Origin: Triangularia verruculosa
Taxonomy: Eukaryota > Ascomycota > Sordariomycetes > Sordariales > Podosporaceae
Direction of reading: 5' to 3'
DNA length: 64,000 nt
NCBI GenBank assembly: GCA_033296885.1
Contig: MU863879.1
Location: 124,001-188,000 of the forward strand
The stretch's first letter is position 1. Every line of letters begins with the position of its first letter. The position numbers and the translations under genes were made by a program. Shown here piece by piece: positions 12,485 through 24,206 of the stretch. The notes beneath the pieces are model-generated. The model was not told the origin of the DNA, did not search any database, and was given only the letters and a program-made list of their open reading frames with translations.

Positions 12485-13871
12485 CTAGGCCGATGGTGTT
12501 GAACTTTCGCCATTTGCATCATTTGCGTGGAAGCCGTCAATCGTCAACGTCACAGCGCCAGCTTGCACAAGCTAGAGTCATACTGTTAAACCGGGCGCTG
12601 CAAAGGGAAATGTTTTGGGGGTCACAACTTACAGCACGGGTGAGATCATCAATAAGATCGTCCACGTCCTCAATGCCTACACACAAACGGATGATATCCT
12701 CTGGCATCTGCCTCTCCGCTCTTGTCTTTGCGTCAATGCTAGCATGGCTCATACGGCAGGGCATGCTGATCAAGCTGTTGACGCAACCGAAGCTGACGCT
12801 GATACTCCAAAGCCTAGCAGCCTCCACTATCCTTTCGGAGAGGGCAACATCCCCAGTCTCAAAGGAAAGCACAGCACCGGCACCACGAGACATGGACCAG
12901 TGCAGATCATACTGAGGATGGGACTTCAGGCCTGGATAGCGAACTTTGAAGCCGTGCGACTCAAGGAACTCGGCAATTCGCTGGGCATTGGACTGCTGCT
13001 TCTCCATGCGGATGGCCAATGTCTTAACACCTCTCATGAGAAGGAAGGAGTCGTTGGGAGAAAGTCCACAGCCGGTAGCGTTGATAGTAAAGTACATCTT
13101 GTCGCCGATTTCTGGGTCGTTGACAGCAATAACACCCGCCATGATATCGTGGTGACCAGAAAGGTACTTGGTGCCGGACTCGTAAGAAATATCGGCTCCG
13201 AGATCCAGTGGGTTGCAGAGCATGGGCGACAGCATGGTGTTGTCGACAACAACCAATGCCTTGCTGTTGGCCTCGTGCGATGCTTTGGCGATCGACGCGA
13301 TATCGACGATTTTGATCAGCGGGTTTGTCGGCGTCTCGAGGAGAACCATGGCTGTCTTCTCAGTAATCACCTTCTTGACGGCGTCCACATTGGTGGTGTC
13401 GACATGACGCACAATGACCCCCTGGTTGTTCTTCAAGTATGTCAGAAGCCGGTTTGTGCCACCATACAAATCATCGCCCGTGATGACCTCGTCACCCGGC
13501 TTCAGGAGGCGTGTAATAACATCCAATGCACCCATTCCTGAGCCGACAGCCAGACAGCGAGTCGCATTCATGATCTTGGCCAGGTGGCGTTCAAGATGGG
13601 TTCGGGTAGGGTTTCCCGATCGAGTGTAGTCATACTCGTTGCCGCCGTTGGAGGAGGTTTGCTTAAAAGTGGCTGACTGGTAGATTGGAATACTCGAGGC
13701 ACCATATTGATCCTTGGAATCAGTGTAGACGAGCTCGGTTGCAAGAGCATAACGCCGTGACCCCGGATGCGGGCTCGATGGGGCAGGTGATGGTGGAAGA
13801 GCATGGCCATCGAGATCGACTCTGGAGAGGGCCTTCTTCGCGGCCTGCGCGGGCGTAGTTGGGGAAGCCAT
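12485..13871 (-). CDS. met-2: Cystathionine beta-lyase (PLP, Cys/Met metabolism enzyme)
   Basis: Minus-strand exons 12633-13871 and 12485-12571 give 441 aa; the 61-nt intron has a GTAAGT donor and a TTTAAC branch site. The enzyme cleaves cystathionine to homocysteine, pyruvate and ammonia in methionine synthesis. Family marks are YDYTRSGNPTR (about 80-90), the PLP-ring-stacking region, VVDN with Asp210, and the Schiff-base Lys235 in SYESGTKYLSGHHD. The SVSFG...PCRMSHA segment and the Gly-rich loop are present. Cystathionine gamma-lyase and synthase share this fold, but the SGHHD motif and overall sequence fit the beta-lyase best. The start is the first ATG (MASPTTPAQ); no upstream in-frame ATG exists. 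Confidence 0.93.
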
Positions 13872-14728
13872 TGGAGCGAGTCCTGTGATGGGTGACAGGT
13901 GACTCAATATCTGGTTTGGCTGTTGGAGGCGGGGTGGTTTTGCGCGATAGAAGCCCGACAGTGTCAGTGGAGGGGCAAGTGATAGGAAGCAGAAGTGTCA
14001 CACCACTTCAGCGAAACACAAGAGGAGAGCCAATGCTTTGTATTGTTGGAGAAATCAGAAATATGGAAAAATGGATCGGCCGGGACAGCGTTGCGTCTTC
14101 CCCTCCAAGAGTTTTAGTATTTGATGATTCGGGATTGGATTGGCTTGGTCAGTCTGTAACACTGTGCATCGCGACCGCCCTTTCCTCCGGAGTCGGACAG
14201 GAGTTAGGCTGCTAACGAGGGACCTGTTCTCTGGTGGCGAACAAAAGGACAAATCAGGTAGCGCCGTAGCCAGCTTACAGTGAGGCGTAGTGGGTCATCC
14301 AAATGACGTGCTTGCCTGCCGCGGATGAACCCGTTTTGGCAGCAACTCCCTTCCTGCTGTTGCTCTTGTAAGTGATGACTCCGAGTCTGAGCAAGAGCGA
14401 GGGCGCTGTCGCGTCAGCCCGTTACCGAAATCTCTTCCTCATTCCTATGGGGAAACGCGTGCGTAAGATCCGTGAGGGGAACATGGCCATCTTGATTTGC
14501 CGTGTCTCTGCCTAAGGCTCGGCGCCGGCCCGGACAGCATCTGGCACGCCGGTTAAAGGCTCTCCAACGAGCATCACCTCGAGATAAGGTAGCAGGTGTT
14601 TGAAAAACCCTTGTCTGTCTAACCGGGATAACATGCCACTGTAGCCTGCCATGCATATACATACAGATTGTCTGATCTATCGTTGCTCGTCTATCTTATC
14701 ATCGCCATTAAGCCATACATATAGCGTC
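13872..14728. other. Intergenic between MSP1 3' end and cystathionine beta-lyase start
   Basis: This is the upstream region of the lyase and the downstream flank of MSP1; both genes are on the minus strand. No gene is seen. Confidence 0.5.
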
Positions 14729-16070
14729 CTAAGAAAGTGTGGTGACAACGTCTTCCTCGAGCTCCTGAACATCGCGCCATTCGCTCTCAGACTGTCCATT
14801 GACAGCAGCTGGCGGAGGGACAGAGAGAACTTGCCCGCCTCGCCTGCCAAAGAAGTCATCAGTTCTGATACCACGGACACCCTCAGGGGCCACCCGAGAT
14901 ATGGATGCCCCCGATGCACGGTGCTGGCGGATATACTCTCTCATGGGAACCATGGCGGCATCGCGGCACGCCTCCTTGATATCACTGCCAGACATACCAG
15001 CAGTCACCTTGGCGATATAATCAATGTCGAAATCCGGGTCCCGCTTGGTATTTCCAAGAATCAGTTCAAGGATGCGGCGACGTTGTTCAGTGCCGGGAAG
15101 AGAAACAGGGAACTTCTTAGGCATTCTCCTGAGAATGGCCTCATCGATGGCGTTTATCCTGTTGGTGGCGCCAAGTACAACGATACGGGCGGGAACACCC
15201 GCAGCGTTTGACGACGTAAGACCATCCCAAAGTGTCATGAATCTGAAGAACGTTAGATATCGCCCCTCATAAAGCAAAAGACATAACACTTACTCGGCCT
15301 TGACCATACCACTGGCCTCGTGCTCACCATTGTGTCGTTGTCCCAGTACAGCGTCAATCTCGTCGATGAAAATGATCGCAGGCTCGAGCTTGCGTGCCAG
15401 AGAGAAGACGGCGCGAACCAGTTTGTTGGAGTCGCCGTACCATTTTTCCGTAAGTGTCGAGATATGGAGGTTGATAAACGAGGCACCGCTTTCATGTGCC
15501 ACAGCCTTTGCCAGCATCGTCTTGCCACAGCCTGGTGGGCCGTACAGCAACACACCAGATGGTGCAGCCAGCAACGATCCGCCATGCTGGTACAAATGTG
15601 GCATCGTTAATGGGTAGATAATCGCCTCTTTGACCTCCTCGATAATGTCCTCCAGCCCACCGATGTCGTCAAAACCAACTGGGATATCCTCTGGCGCAAC
15701 CACCTCGAGTGCAACCTGATTTTCGTACTCGTTGAGGACTAGATCCTCCACTCCGCTTTTTTGTGACGCATCTGTATTGGATGGATCGTTGGCGCTGTTC
15801 TCGGCGATTTTCTTTCGTATCCTTTGCAGGTTTTGTTGTGCCCTTTTTCGTGTTGCTTCGTTCTTCTCGTGGTCTGGGTCGACTACCCGCGCAAAGTACG
15901 GGGCAACGACATCTTTGAGGATAAAGTAGGCTGTGAGGGCCTATGTAAAATGTCAGTAATCACAAGAGCGCATGCGTAGTATGGGACAGCATATTCCGTA
16001 CGCCAGCTGCAAGGAGCATGCCCGAGGTCAAGCCCGCACTGAGGTCTCTTAAGCGCTTGTTGTCGCCCAT
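14729..16070 (-). CDS. MSP1: MSP1/ATAD1-type AAA ATPase, membrane protein extractor
   Basis: Minus-strand exons 16002-16070, 15294-15940 and 14729-15242 encode 409 aa; introns are 61 and 51 nt. Msp1 sits in the outer mitochondrial and peroxisomal membrane and pulls out mislocalised tail-anchored proteins. A single N-terminal membrane span (about 13-35, LTSGMLLAAGALTAYFIL) is split by intron 1. It is followed by a linker helix, Walker A GPPGCGKT (157-164), pore loop KWYGDS (189-194), Walker B with IFIDEID (Asp216, Glu217), and the sensor and arginine-finger region GATNRINAIDEAILRRMP. The length matches the family. The 23-codon first exon was placed by the in-frame splice that restores the membrane span. 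Confidence 0.95.
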
Positions 16071-16646
16071 GCTGTCAGCGCAGCGGTGCGAGATGTCGCA
16101 CAGCTGCTAGGTGTCGATTCAGTCAGGAGTATGGTCCGGTGAATTCTCGCGGGTCAAGCAAGACGACAGCGACAGGTCTGCACCCTTCTCTATATAGCGC
16201 CAATGGGTAATGTGTCGTGGCGAGGGGAGTTGATTGCACCGAGGAGCAATGGCAGCTGTGCCGACGGCCAGCGGACAGCCATGTGCTAGCGCCACCCAGT
16301 TGTGGCTGAAAGACAGGGGTTGAGGTGACCCCATGTGGATCTGGGCCACGTAACTGGAGGCATTAACCATATTAGGATTGAAGGCGACTGGATGTGGGCC
16401 GCATGCAAGACGCCCCTCCTGCAGCTTGTTTACTTTGGGGCAGGGGCAACGCGAGTTGAGCGCAAACCATCCCATTTTGCGCGTCGTTTCTCGTTACGCA
16501 TCGCCTCATTACTTGAGACTACTGCATCATACAGTGTAAGTTTCGGGTGAAAACAAACGCACGGGACTCTTTGTGTCTCGACTATCAATTTTTGGCATTT
16601 TTGTTCAAATTCATAAAAGACAAGGAATCCCAGCAGGGTTTATTCG
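16071..16646. promoter_or_regulatory. Divergent intergenic region of MSP1 and CSM1
   Basis: The 576-bp space separates two divergent starts and must carry both promoters. No canonical TATA box stands out, and no other gene is seen. Confidence 0.5.
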
Positions 16647-18188
16647 ATGCGAAGGACGAAGATCCGCTCTCAGCTGCTGGAGCTGGTGGATTCGGACTCG
16701 GAAGACGGATTGGGTGGAAACAGTTTTGGAGTTGTCGCGCGCACATCATCTTCAACTGCCACTGCCAACATTGGAAGACCACGCAAACTCAACTCCAAGA
16801 CAGCAACCACAACTCCCGCTGCCACCATGCCACCGAAGAAGCGAGGAGCTGCCGCAAAGGCAGCGGCCGCGTCAAAAGTCACCAAGCCAGAGCCGAAGAA
16901 AACGGCGACGACGCGTCGCGCCGCGGGGAGGGTCGCGGCGGCCGTAGAGAAAGAGGTCTTGGGAGACACACCAGCAAATACGCCAGCTAAGAGCGCGCCA
17001 GCAGGAAGAGGACGAGGAAGACGCGCCGCCGCCGCCACACCAGTAGAGGAACCAGAAGAAGACACAGAAATGGCCGACACCACAACAGCTTCCGAGACCA
17101 GAGCCACCCGCGGCCGTCCCAAGAAGGCAGCAGCCGGTAGGAAAGGGTCCGCAGCCTCTTCACCTGACGAGACCGCAGAAATCCCAGAAACGCAACCATC
17201 TGCCCTCGAACCCGGAACCCCCATCTCCGACAACGAAACACAGCCCACCATCCCACCACCTCAACCACGTGGGCTCTCCGTCAGCCCCCAAAAGAAGCGT
17301 CCGTCTGTCTCTACCTCCTCTAGCAGCGAAGCTGACCTCCGCCGCCGTCTTGGTGACCTAACAAAATCACACTCTTCCCTCGAGTCCAAGTACAACTCCC
17401 TGCGCGACCTCACCATCCCCCAAGCCGAAAAGACTTTCGACGCTTATCGCAAGCAATCAGAGTCCAAGTCTAAGCTTGCCGACTCCCTGATTGCCTCTTT
17501 GAAGGCCGAGCTGGCGACGACCAAACAATGCTCTGGCGTCATTCCCTCGCTTCAAAATGACCTCAGCGCCGCGCAAGCACAAATCGCCAAGTTTGAGGCT
17601 CAGGTTGCGGAACTGAACAAGACGATTGCGGACCAGAAGACCGAGATCAAGGCACTGAACATGAAGCTAACTGCCGCACGCAACGCCGAAGCAGCCGCTA
17701 ATTCCAGAAGCGCTACAATCCAAGTTCCTGGCTCAGCAATGAAGAAGACATTGGGTATTGGTCCGAGAGGGGCGGGGCAACAGGCACAGGAGGCGACGTT
17801 GTCTGCGCAGAGGAAGGAGGATCTTTACGCGGATTTGACAGGGTTGATTGTGAGGGGGGTCAACGTGCAGACTGATGCGGTAGAATTTGATTGTTTACAG
17901 ACAGGTCGCAACGGCAGTAAGTCCTCCCCAGATGGAAACAGAGATTCAACGGGAGTGGGGGAAGGGAAGGATGCTGACAACATTGCAGCATTACACTTCA
18001 AGTTGACAATGTCATCTGGCGACGGGGACGAGTCTCAGTGTGAATATAACCCAATGCTGGATACTAACCGAGATCGGGCATTGATTGAGGTCTTGCCTGA
18101 GTTCCTGGTGGACGAGATTGCGTTTCCTAGGACGCAGGCGGGTAGGTTTTATCAGAGGATTATGAAGGCGTTGAATGAGTCTTCTTGA
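16647..18188 (+). CDS. CSM1: Monopolin complex subunit Csm1/Pcs1, chromosome segregation protein
   Basis: Exons 16647-17916 and 17989-18188 give 489 aa. The 72-nt intron (GTAAGT, GCTGACA branch, GCAG) is a multiple of three without a stop, so the unspliced frame also stays open; splicing restores the conserved GRNGTLHFKL. In the family, Csm1/Pcs1 forms a V-shaped coiled-coil homodimer that clamps kinetochore microtubule sites. The start MRRTKIRSQLLELVDSDSED resembles other fungal members. Residues about 45-180 are basic and disordered, with AT-hook-like GRPRK, RGRPKKA and GRGRGRR. A coiled coil spans roughly 220-350 and the globular RWD-like Csm1 domain ends the protein (LPEFLVDEIAFPR). Confidence 0.9.
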   Translation: MRRTKIRSQLLELVDSDSEDGLGGNSFGVVARTSSSTATANIGRPRKLNSKTATTTPAATMPPKKRGAAAKAAAASKVTKPEPKKTATTRRAAGRVAAAVEKEVLGDTPANTPAKSAPAGRGRGRRAAAATPVEEPEEDTEMADTTTASETRATRGRPKKAAAGRKGSAASSPDETAEIPETQPSALEPGTPISDNETQPTIPPPQPRGLSVSPQKKRPSVSTSSSSEADLRRRLGDLTKSHSSLESKYNSLRDLTIPQAEKTFDAYRKQSESKSKLADSLIASLKAELATTKQCSGVIPSLQNDLSAAQAQIAKFEAQVAELNKTIADQKTEIKALNMKLTAARNAEAAANSRSATIQVPGSAMKKTLGIGPRGAGQQAQEATLSAQRKEDLYADLTGLIVRGVNVQTDAVEFDCLQTGRNGSKSSPDGNRDSTGVGEGKDADNIAALHFKLTMSSGDGDESQCEYNPMLDTNRDRALIEVLPEFLVDEIAFPRTQAGRFYQRIMKALNESS

Positions 18189-19807
18189 TTTTAGAAGGGG
18201 TTGTAAGAGTATTGGCTGTGAGATGAGCATATTTTCAGCAGACATGTGTATCCTGTACTCTATCTTGACATTCCTGGCGTGGAGGGCATTGTTTGGCTTG
18301 GAACCATTAAACTTGGGTAGGATAGCCTATGGGCTGGAGTTGAGGCGTTTTCTGTTAATTTAGACGTTTTTGAGCAGTTCACTAACGTGGCAGTACGTCT
18401 TCTGCTAGCTTTCTCGCATCAGTATCATAATGGTGCCGATATTGAAGTCGGAATCTTGCGTGGGATTAAAACTCTTTCCGGGCCTCCAGGTTGACACAAG
18501 GTACTACTTCGTAGTTCCCCTTACACAGAACATCAGGTTCTCAGTTCGACGTGGCCTTCTTTTGCAATCCAATAACAAACAACGATGCCAGGACTAAGCA
18601 TTGCGATATGTCTTACAAGCTACCACACCAATCCTCAGCCAGTCTTGGGCAACTCACTTTCATATATGCCGATTGTTAGGTAGTCAGCTTTTCTTCAACA
18701 TCATAAACCCAGCGCTTGAAACCGACATCAGATCTCATCTCTTTGTCACACCAATCTTACACCCACACGAAACACTTACTCTCAAATCTCATATCCCAAA
18801 CTCCTCTGATATAAAATCCCAACATAAGCCAGCATTCCACATAACCTCTCACGTTCTCCCCCATGCTCAACCAAGCTAGGACAAGGTTAAACACCACAGC
18901 AGCGCCTGCCCGCCATATAGCTGCCTAGGTACATCCCCCAGCTAGGTAGCAATCACCTATCAGACCAGACAATGGCCCCGACAACGAGGAGACGCTTTCC
19001 CGGGCTTGTATGCGCTGGGAACCGCACGCCTGCCCATGATTTTTCTGCATGTCGCGGTGTTGGCGCTCGGGGAGCGGGGGCGGGTTAACAAGCCTAAGAG
19101 GACTGACCCAGTAAACTCAGATACTGTTTCGATCTTTCCGTTTCTGGACTCAGAGTCCAGTCGTCCCAACGGGCATTTCAAGGGCCCGGGGCTTGAAATG
19201 TTGAATATCGAAGTGGCGTGGGCATTGGAGATGGTTGCACCAGGTCTGTTTAGGTTCAGCTTCGTCATCTCTGGGAGCCTCAGTTCCTGTTTGGAATCCG
19301 CTTGCCAATCTTTTGGCCTCTGCACGTGTTTCCTGTGAGCCTTCTTTGGCATTGGCGAGGCAATAGACCTGAGTGAGATGCTTCGGGTTCGGATTCGGGC
19401 TCGGGCTTAGGGGTTATTGTCGGTCTAGAATGCCGATAGGAAACTGGACAGTTGATGTCGTGATTGGTCTCGTACCATATAAGGTTAATACCTCTTACCT
19501 AGTTAACCCGACTAGGTCTTATAATGGAGGTTGTTAGTTAAGGTAGATGGGTATTCGACCTAAGAAAGATTACCGCTTTCTCAATAAGTTCTTCGCTTTC
19601 GACTTAACAGCTTCTACAAACCCCAAGTAGAGCAGCTTTTGTCCTTAATACCTATCTTCTATTAGTCTTTGACCGGTCGAGTCTATGCTGACCAAAGACA
19701 AACTCTGTACCTACCGCTGACTTATATCAGAGCCATGGCTTGGATGGAATGAGAATGCTTTCACGTTTCTGTGGAGCTCACTTCTCACTCTCCTCGAACC
19801 TCTGCTG
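18189..19807. other. Gene-poor stretch with AT-rich relic DNA
   Basis: No gene is seen. The segment about 19480-19700 is clearly richer in TA steps than its surroundings and looks like decayed repeat DNA, possibly altered by repeat-induced point mutation. It sits directly upstream of the second inverted-repeat element. Confidence 0.45.
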
Positions 19808-19812
19808 ACTGT

Positions 19813-20067
19813 CACACCGTGGACAAATTAGTTGGTACTGCAAGCCGGGATCACACCTACAATATAGTAGAAAAGGCCTACTTATTGTTTTTAAAGGGCT
19901 TGTCACTATCATTGAACATCTTACGAATATCTTTTAAGGTATTCTCGATATTTCTTTAAGCCTTTTAACTATCTTTTAAGGCCTTTTAACTATCTTTCAT
20001 AGCCTTTTGATCATCTGTCAATATTATATTCCCACTTTGCAGTGCCGGTTATTTTGTCCAGGACGTG
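19813..20067. mobile_element. 255-bp MITE-like element, copy 2, with 5-bp target duplication
   Basis: It starts CACACCGTGGACA and ends TGTCCAGGACGTG, and is flanked by ACTGT at 19808-19812 and ACTGT at 20068-20072. Length and both ends match the copy at 9207-9461, in the same orientation, but the interior has diverged by many substitutions. The unchanged length and intact duplications argue that both are true insertions rather than one duplicated segment. Confidence 0.9.
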
Positions 20068-20072
20068 ACTGT

Positions 20073-21253
20073 GTACGGCGATGCTAATTCTCCTTTAGGG
20101 GCCTAAAGCGGTATCTCTGATAAATATTTGGCATGGATATCGGCTTGGCTATCATTTTCTACAAAGTTCAAATCCAGTGACATCCTGGGATGTGAATACA
20201 AGCTTTCGGGAATCTGGTGCCAAGAGAACCCTGAGTGAGAAGATACAGGGACAAGAATTAAACATGATGGCAGGTGGTAACTAAGTTGCTAGTAAGGCTA
20301 CAATAGAGACAGGGTTACGCATATATCCTTCACGCTGAAGGAATCTATACGGGGAGATTTTCAAGCACCGACTTTCAACTTGGGCGACCAACGGTGAGCT
20401 GTGTTTAGCAGTGATGATTGGGCACCGTCGAGCACTTCATAAGTCCTGCGTCCTTCCATACCCGTCGTATTTCCGCAAGTCCTACACATACTTCTCACCG
20501 CGTTCTAGAACACTGACGCTGTTCAGCGCCAAAGTGAGAAAGAGAACCTGTTAGGTAACACAAGTCATTGGGCTCGTATCGTTATGTAATTTTCGAGGGG
20601 TGTGGTGGTGTTGGTTAGGTAAAGGTTCGCCAGTGTTACGCAATACCAAGCTCCCAGCAGTGTCTCACATGAACACATGCCACAGGCACATGGCAGTCGG
20701 TCAGGCACCAGGCCCCAACCCTTGGGCGACCTTGCGGCAGCAGTGTGACACTGTCAGATGAATCGGATTTCTTGAAACTGGTGAAGGGATACCTATCAGC
20801 GAATACAAATGCTGAGGCTGGAAATTTGCGAAGGCCATGAAAATGATAAGAGGAAGCCCCCCCTTTATCAGCCGTTAAAATCCACCAATTACAGGCGCCC
20901 CAAACAGTCGGTTACGCAACGGGTAGAACCGATCTCCACTGGGTTGTTGGCGGCTGTCACAGGGGGTCAAAGGGCCCGGCTGCTTTCGCCTTAATCTTGG
21001 CAAGGGGATTCGCAACAACCACAACCACCATCCAGTGTCATCCCCCCATCGTTTTGCTGGTTGCAATTGTGCCCGCACCGTTTTTTGCCAACGTCCTTCG
21101 TCTTTTCCAACAGATTCCGCTCTTTCCCGCGATGACCTGAGCGACCGAGGCGCTCCTACGATCCTATCGCATCTCGCATCTGCCGGGATGCTTATCCGCT
21201 AACATCGAAGACATCATCGCTGTGCTCCGTTATCGCAGCACCCCGACGAAACA
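20073..21253. other. Intergenic, upstream of MCH1
   Basis: No gene is seen. The last few hundred bases before 21254 are presumably the MCH1 promoter and leader. Confidence 0.5.
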
Positions 21254-23123
21254 ATGCTCGACCAACAATTACACCGCGCGCGCATGATTTCCAGCGTCGC
21301 CGCGGTAGTCATATCGCTCGCATGCGGTACCAACGTATGTGATTCTGTGGAAGGATATTAGTGGCGTTGATGGCGCTGACGGTTGCAAACTATCGCGGTT
21401 CAGTATGTCTATTCGGCCTGGGCCCCACAGTTCGCCGATAAGCTCAAGCTCACCACGACAGAAAGTAACTTGATCGGAGCGGCGGGCAACTTGGGAATGT
21501 ATTCGATGGGCGTACCGATCGGGTTGTTCGTTGATAACCGTGGGCCCCGACCAGCCGTGGCTGCTGGCGCCCTCCTTCTCGGGCTTGGATACTACCCCTT
21601 TCGCGCCTCGTACGAAAACGCCGCCGGTTCGGTTCCTCTGTTATGTTTCTTCGCGTATCTTACCGGCTTGGGCGGTTGCATGGCGTTCCAAGCGGCAGTT
21701 AAAACGTCAGCGCTCAACTGGCCACACCATCGGGGTACCGCCACGGCCTTCCCGCTGGCTGGCTTTGGCCTGAGCGCATTCTTCTTTTCCCAGATCGGAT
21801 CGATTTTCTTCGCCGGCGACACCAGCGCATTCCTGACCGTTCTGGCCGCCGGCACATTTGCCCTGATTTTCACCGGATTTTGCTTCCTCAAGGTGTATCC
21901 GCATACCCCGGCCTATCATGCGGTTCCCAACGGGGGGTCTGGGTCGGACACTCAGCGGCTGCGGCGGACATCCTCATCGGAGGACGGCAAGGGTAGAGGA
22001 GCGGGTAGATTCCCTGACGTAGAACCTGGTATGTCGACGCCCACCACCTACACGACTCCCGCGACGTCGACGCAGGCACATGCAGACGCAGAGGCTCCCG
22101 GACCGTCGTCGTCAGCCAGCGCCAAGCTCCGTGACCAGACCGATGTTGAATCCGCCCGCCCCCTGTCCCCCTCTCGTCGGACCCCGGACGAGGATTCCGA
22201 TCGCGACGTTGACGAGACGTCATCCCTCATGTCGAAGGCATCCTCGTTGCCAGGTGAAGTGCTAGTTCAGAACAGTGTTGATATGGATCGTTCCCATCGT
22301 GTAGATATTCGCGGCTGGCGCTTGTTAACCAACATCGACTTTTGGATGCTTTTTACCATTATGGGGATTCTGGCCGGTATTGGTCTGATGACTATCAAGT
22401 GAGTCTGGTTCTTTCGCGCATCTGAGGCAAGGTGGCTGACATTTTCTCCAGCAATATTGGACACAATGTCAATGCTCTCTGGAGGCGCTTCGATGACTCG
22501 GTTCCCGAGTCCTTCCTTGTCTATAGACAGCAGATGCATGTTTCTATCTTGTCGATTGGCAGTTTCTGCGGAAGATTGCTCAGCGGTATGTTTTCGTCTG
22601 TACTCGGGTGAACTGCGTCTTCCATACTCACAAATTCTCAGGTGTCGGATCCGACTTTCTCGTCAAGGTCGTAGGTGCTAATCGCGCCTGGTGCCTCGTC
22701 GCGGCGAGTCTCGTCTTTTCCATCGCCCAGCTTTGTGCCATAAACGTTACAAACCCGCACTACCTCGGCCTCGTCTCTGGCCTGTCAGGTCTCGGATACG
22801 GCTTCTTATTCGGTGTATTCCCCTCCATTGTAGCCGAGACTTTCGGTATCCACGGGCTCAGCCAAAACTGGGGGTTCATGACACTTGCCCCTGTCCTCTC
22901 GGGCAACATTTTCAACCTGTTCTACGGTATGGTATTCGACAGCCACATCGTCGTTGGTCCCGATGGTGACAGGGCGTGCTTCGACGGAGTGGACTGCTAC
23001 AAGAATGCGTATTTTGTTACGCTGGCTGCTGGCGCGCTGGGCTTGTTCGTGACGCTCTCGACGATCAGGCATCAGTATAATGCGAGGTTGAAGGAGGCTG
23101 GGAAGGGCACGGCGGAGGATTAA
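21254..23123 (+). CDS. MCH1: MCH1-type major facilitator transporter
   Basis: Four exons, 21254-21334, 21404-22398, 22452-22585 and 22642-23123, encode 563 aa; the three introns are 53-69 nt. It is a 12-span major facilitator protein of the fungal MCH1/nodulin-like group; yeast Mch1 lies in the vacuolar membrane and its substrate is not settled. The conserved start ISLACGTNYVYSAWAPQFA is split by intron 1. Six spans are followed by a hydrophilic loop of about 110 residues (roughly 205-320, rich in Ser, Thr, Pro and Asp) and then six more spans, including GRLLSGVGSDF and the TFGIHGLSQNWGF region. The substrate cannot be predicted from sequence. Confidence 0.93.
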
Positions 23124-23697
23124 GAACGGTCTCGAGTGCCGGGTTAGATGGAGGTTTTGAACATTCTGGGCATTTTTACAGCGTAGACACATCGCACGTG
23201 GATGGAGCGGATACCAGATTTTGTTTTTTGTTTATGATTTGAAGAGGATGTTGTTTTGGTAGACCAGGGGCGTTTTGCATATGAGAGAGGCGTTGGGTAC
23301 GGATACAGCGGTTCAAGTTGTTTGGTAGTAGACCTCCAGTAACGATACTCGTTGTTAATGTTACACTTTGATTTTGGTGACATGCAGCTATGTGTTGAGT
23401 GAATTGGTGCCTTCTTGGTGTTATCCTCCTGCCATTTGGAACTGGAGTCAGAAATGCGCACCTTGATGGCCATCCCATGCAACAGGGGCAGTTTCCAACC
23501 CTAACCCTTTCCTCTCCCGACACCTGCCAAGGATCTACCCTTGCAACGCGATCCGCGACCTCGGGGAAGCTCAATGGGCTTATCGATTATCAACGACCTC
23601 CTGAATCTCCATTGCACGCGCGACGACGACGACGACGACGACGACGACAACAGGACCAGCATCTCACACCACAATCGCGCGCTGCCACCTGTAAAAG
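23124..23697. other. Intergenic between MCH1 and AP-2 sigma
   Basis: MCH1 3' flank and AP-2 sigma upstream region, with a (CGA)n microsatellite 50 bp before the sigma start codon. No gene is seen. Confidence 0.5.
23621..23648. repeat. (CGA)9 microsatellite
   Basis: Nine uninterrupted CGA units lie in the presumed 5' leader of the AP-2 sigma gene. Confidence 0.9.
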
Positions 23698-24206
23698 ATG
23701 CTGTCATTTATCCTAATCCAAAACCGGCAGTATGTCTCTCTCTCTTCCCCTCCCCTTTCATATCCATCCACTCAGGGTGTCAGTGTCACTTAAACGAAAA
23801 TTTTAGGGGCAAAACCCGCCTGGCGAAGTGGTACGTCCCGTACAGCGACGACGAGAAGATCAAGCTCAAGGGCGAGGTCCACCGCCTCGTCGCCCCCCGC
23901 GACCAAAAGTACCAGTCCAACTTTGTCGAGTTCCGCAACCACAAGGTCGTCTACCGCCGGTACGCCGGCCTGTTTTTCTGCGCGTGCGTCGACACCAACG
24001 ACAACGAGCTCGCCTACCTGGAGGCGATTCATTTTTTTGTGGAGGTCCTCGACGCCTTCTTTGGGAATGTGTGCGAGCTGGATTTGGTGTTTAATTTCTA
24101 CAAGGTGTACGCGATACTGGACGAGGTTTTTTTGGCCGGGGAGATTGAGGAGACGAGCAAGCAGGTTGTGCTGACGAGGCTGGAGCATTTGGATAAGTTG
24201 GAGTGA
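23698..24206 (+). CDS. APS2: AP-2 adaptor complex small (sigma) subunit
   Basis: Exons 23698-23729 and 23807-24206 give 143 aa, the usual sigma-2 length; the intron is 77 nt. The protein is the small subunit of the clathrin adaptor AP-2, acting in endocytosis at the plasma membrane. The 10-codon first exon [10 protein letters not shown] plus the split Gln joins to GKTRLAKWY as in all sigma subunits. The whole longin-like fold is intact, including [27 protein letters not shown] and [18 protein letters not shown]. The best fit is sigma-2 rather than sigma-1, from the [13 protein letters not shown] segment. Confidence 0.97.

Noticed and set aside
12615..13541. 308-codon plus-strand frame
   Set aside because: Exact antisense shadow of cystathionine beta-lyase.
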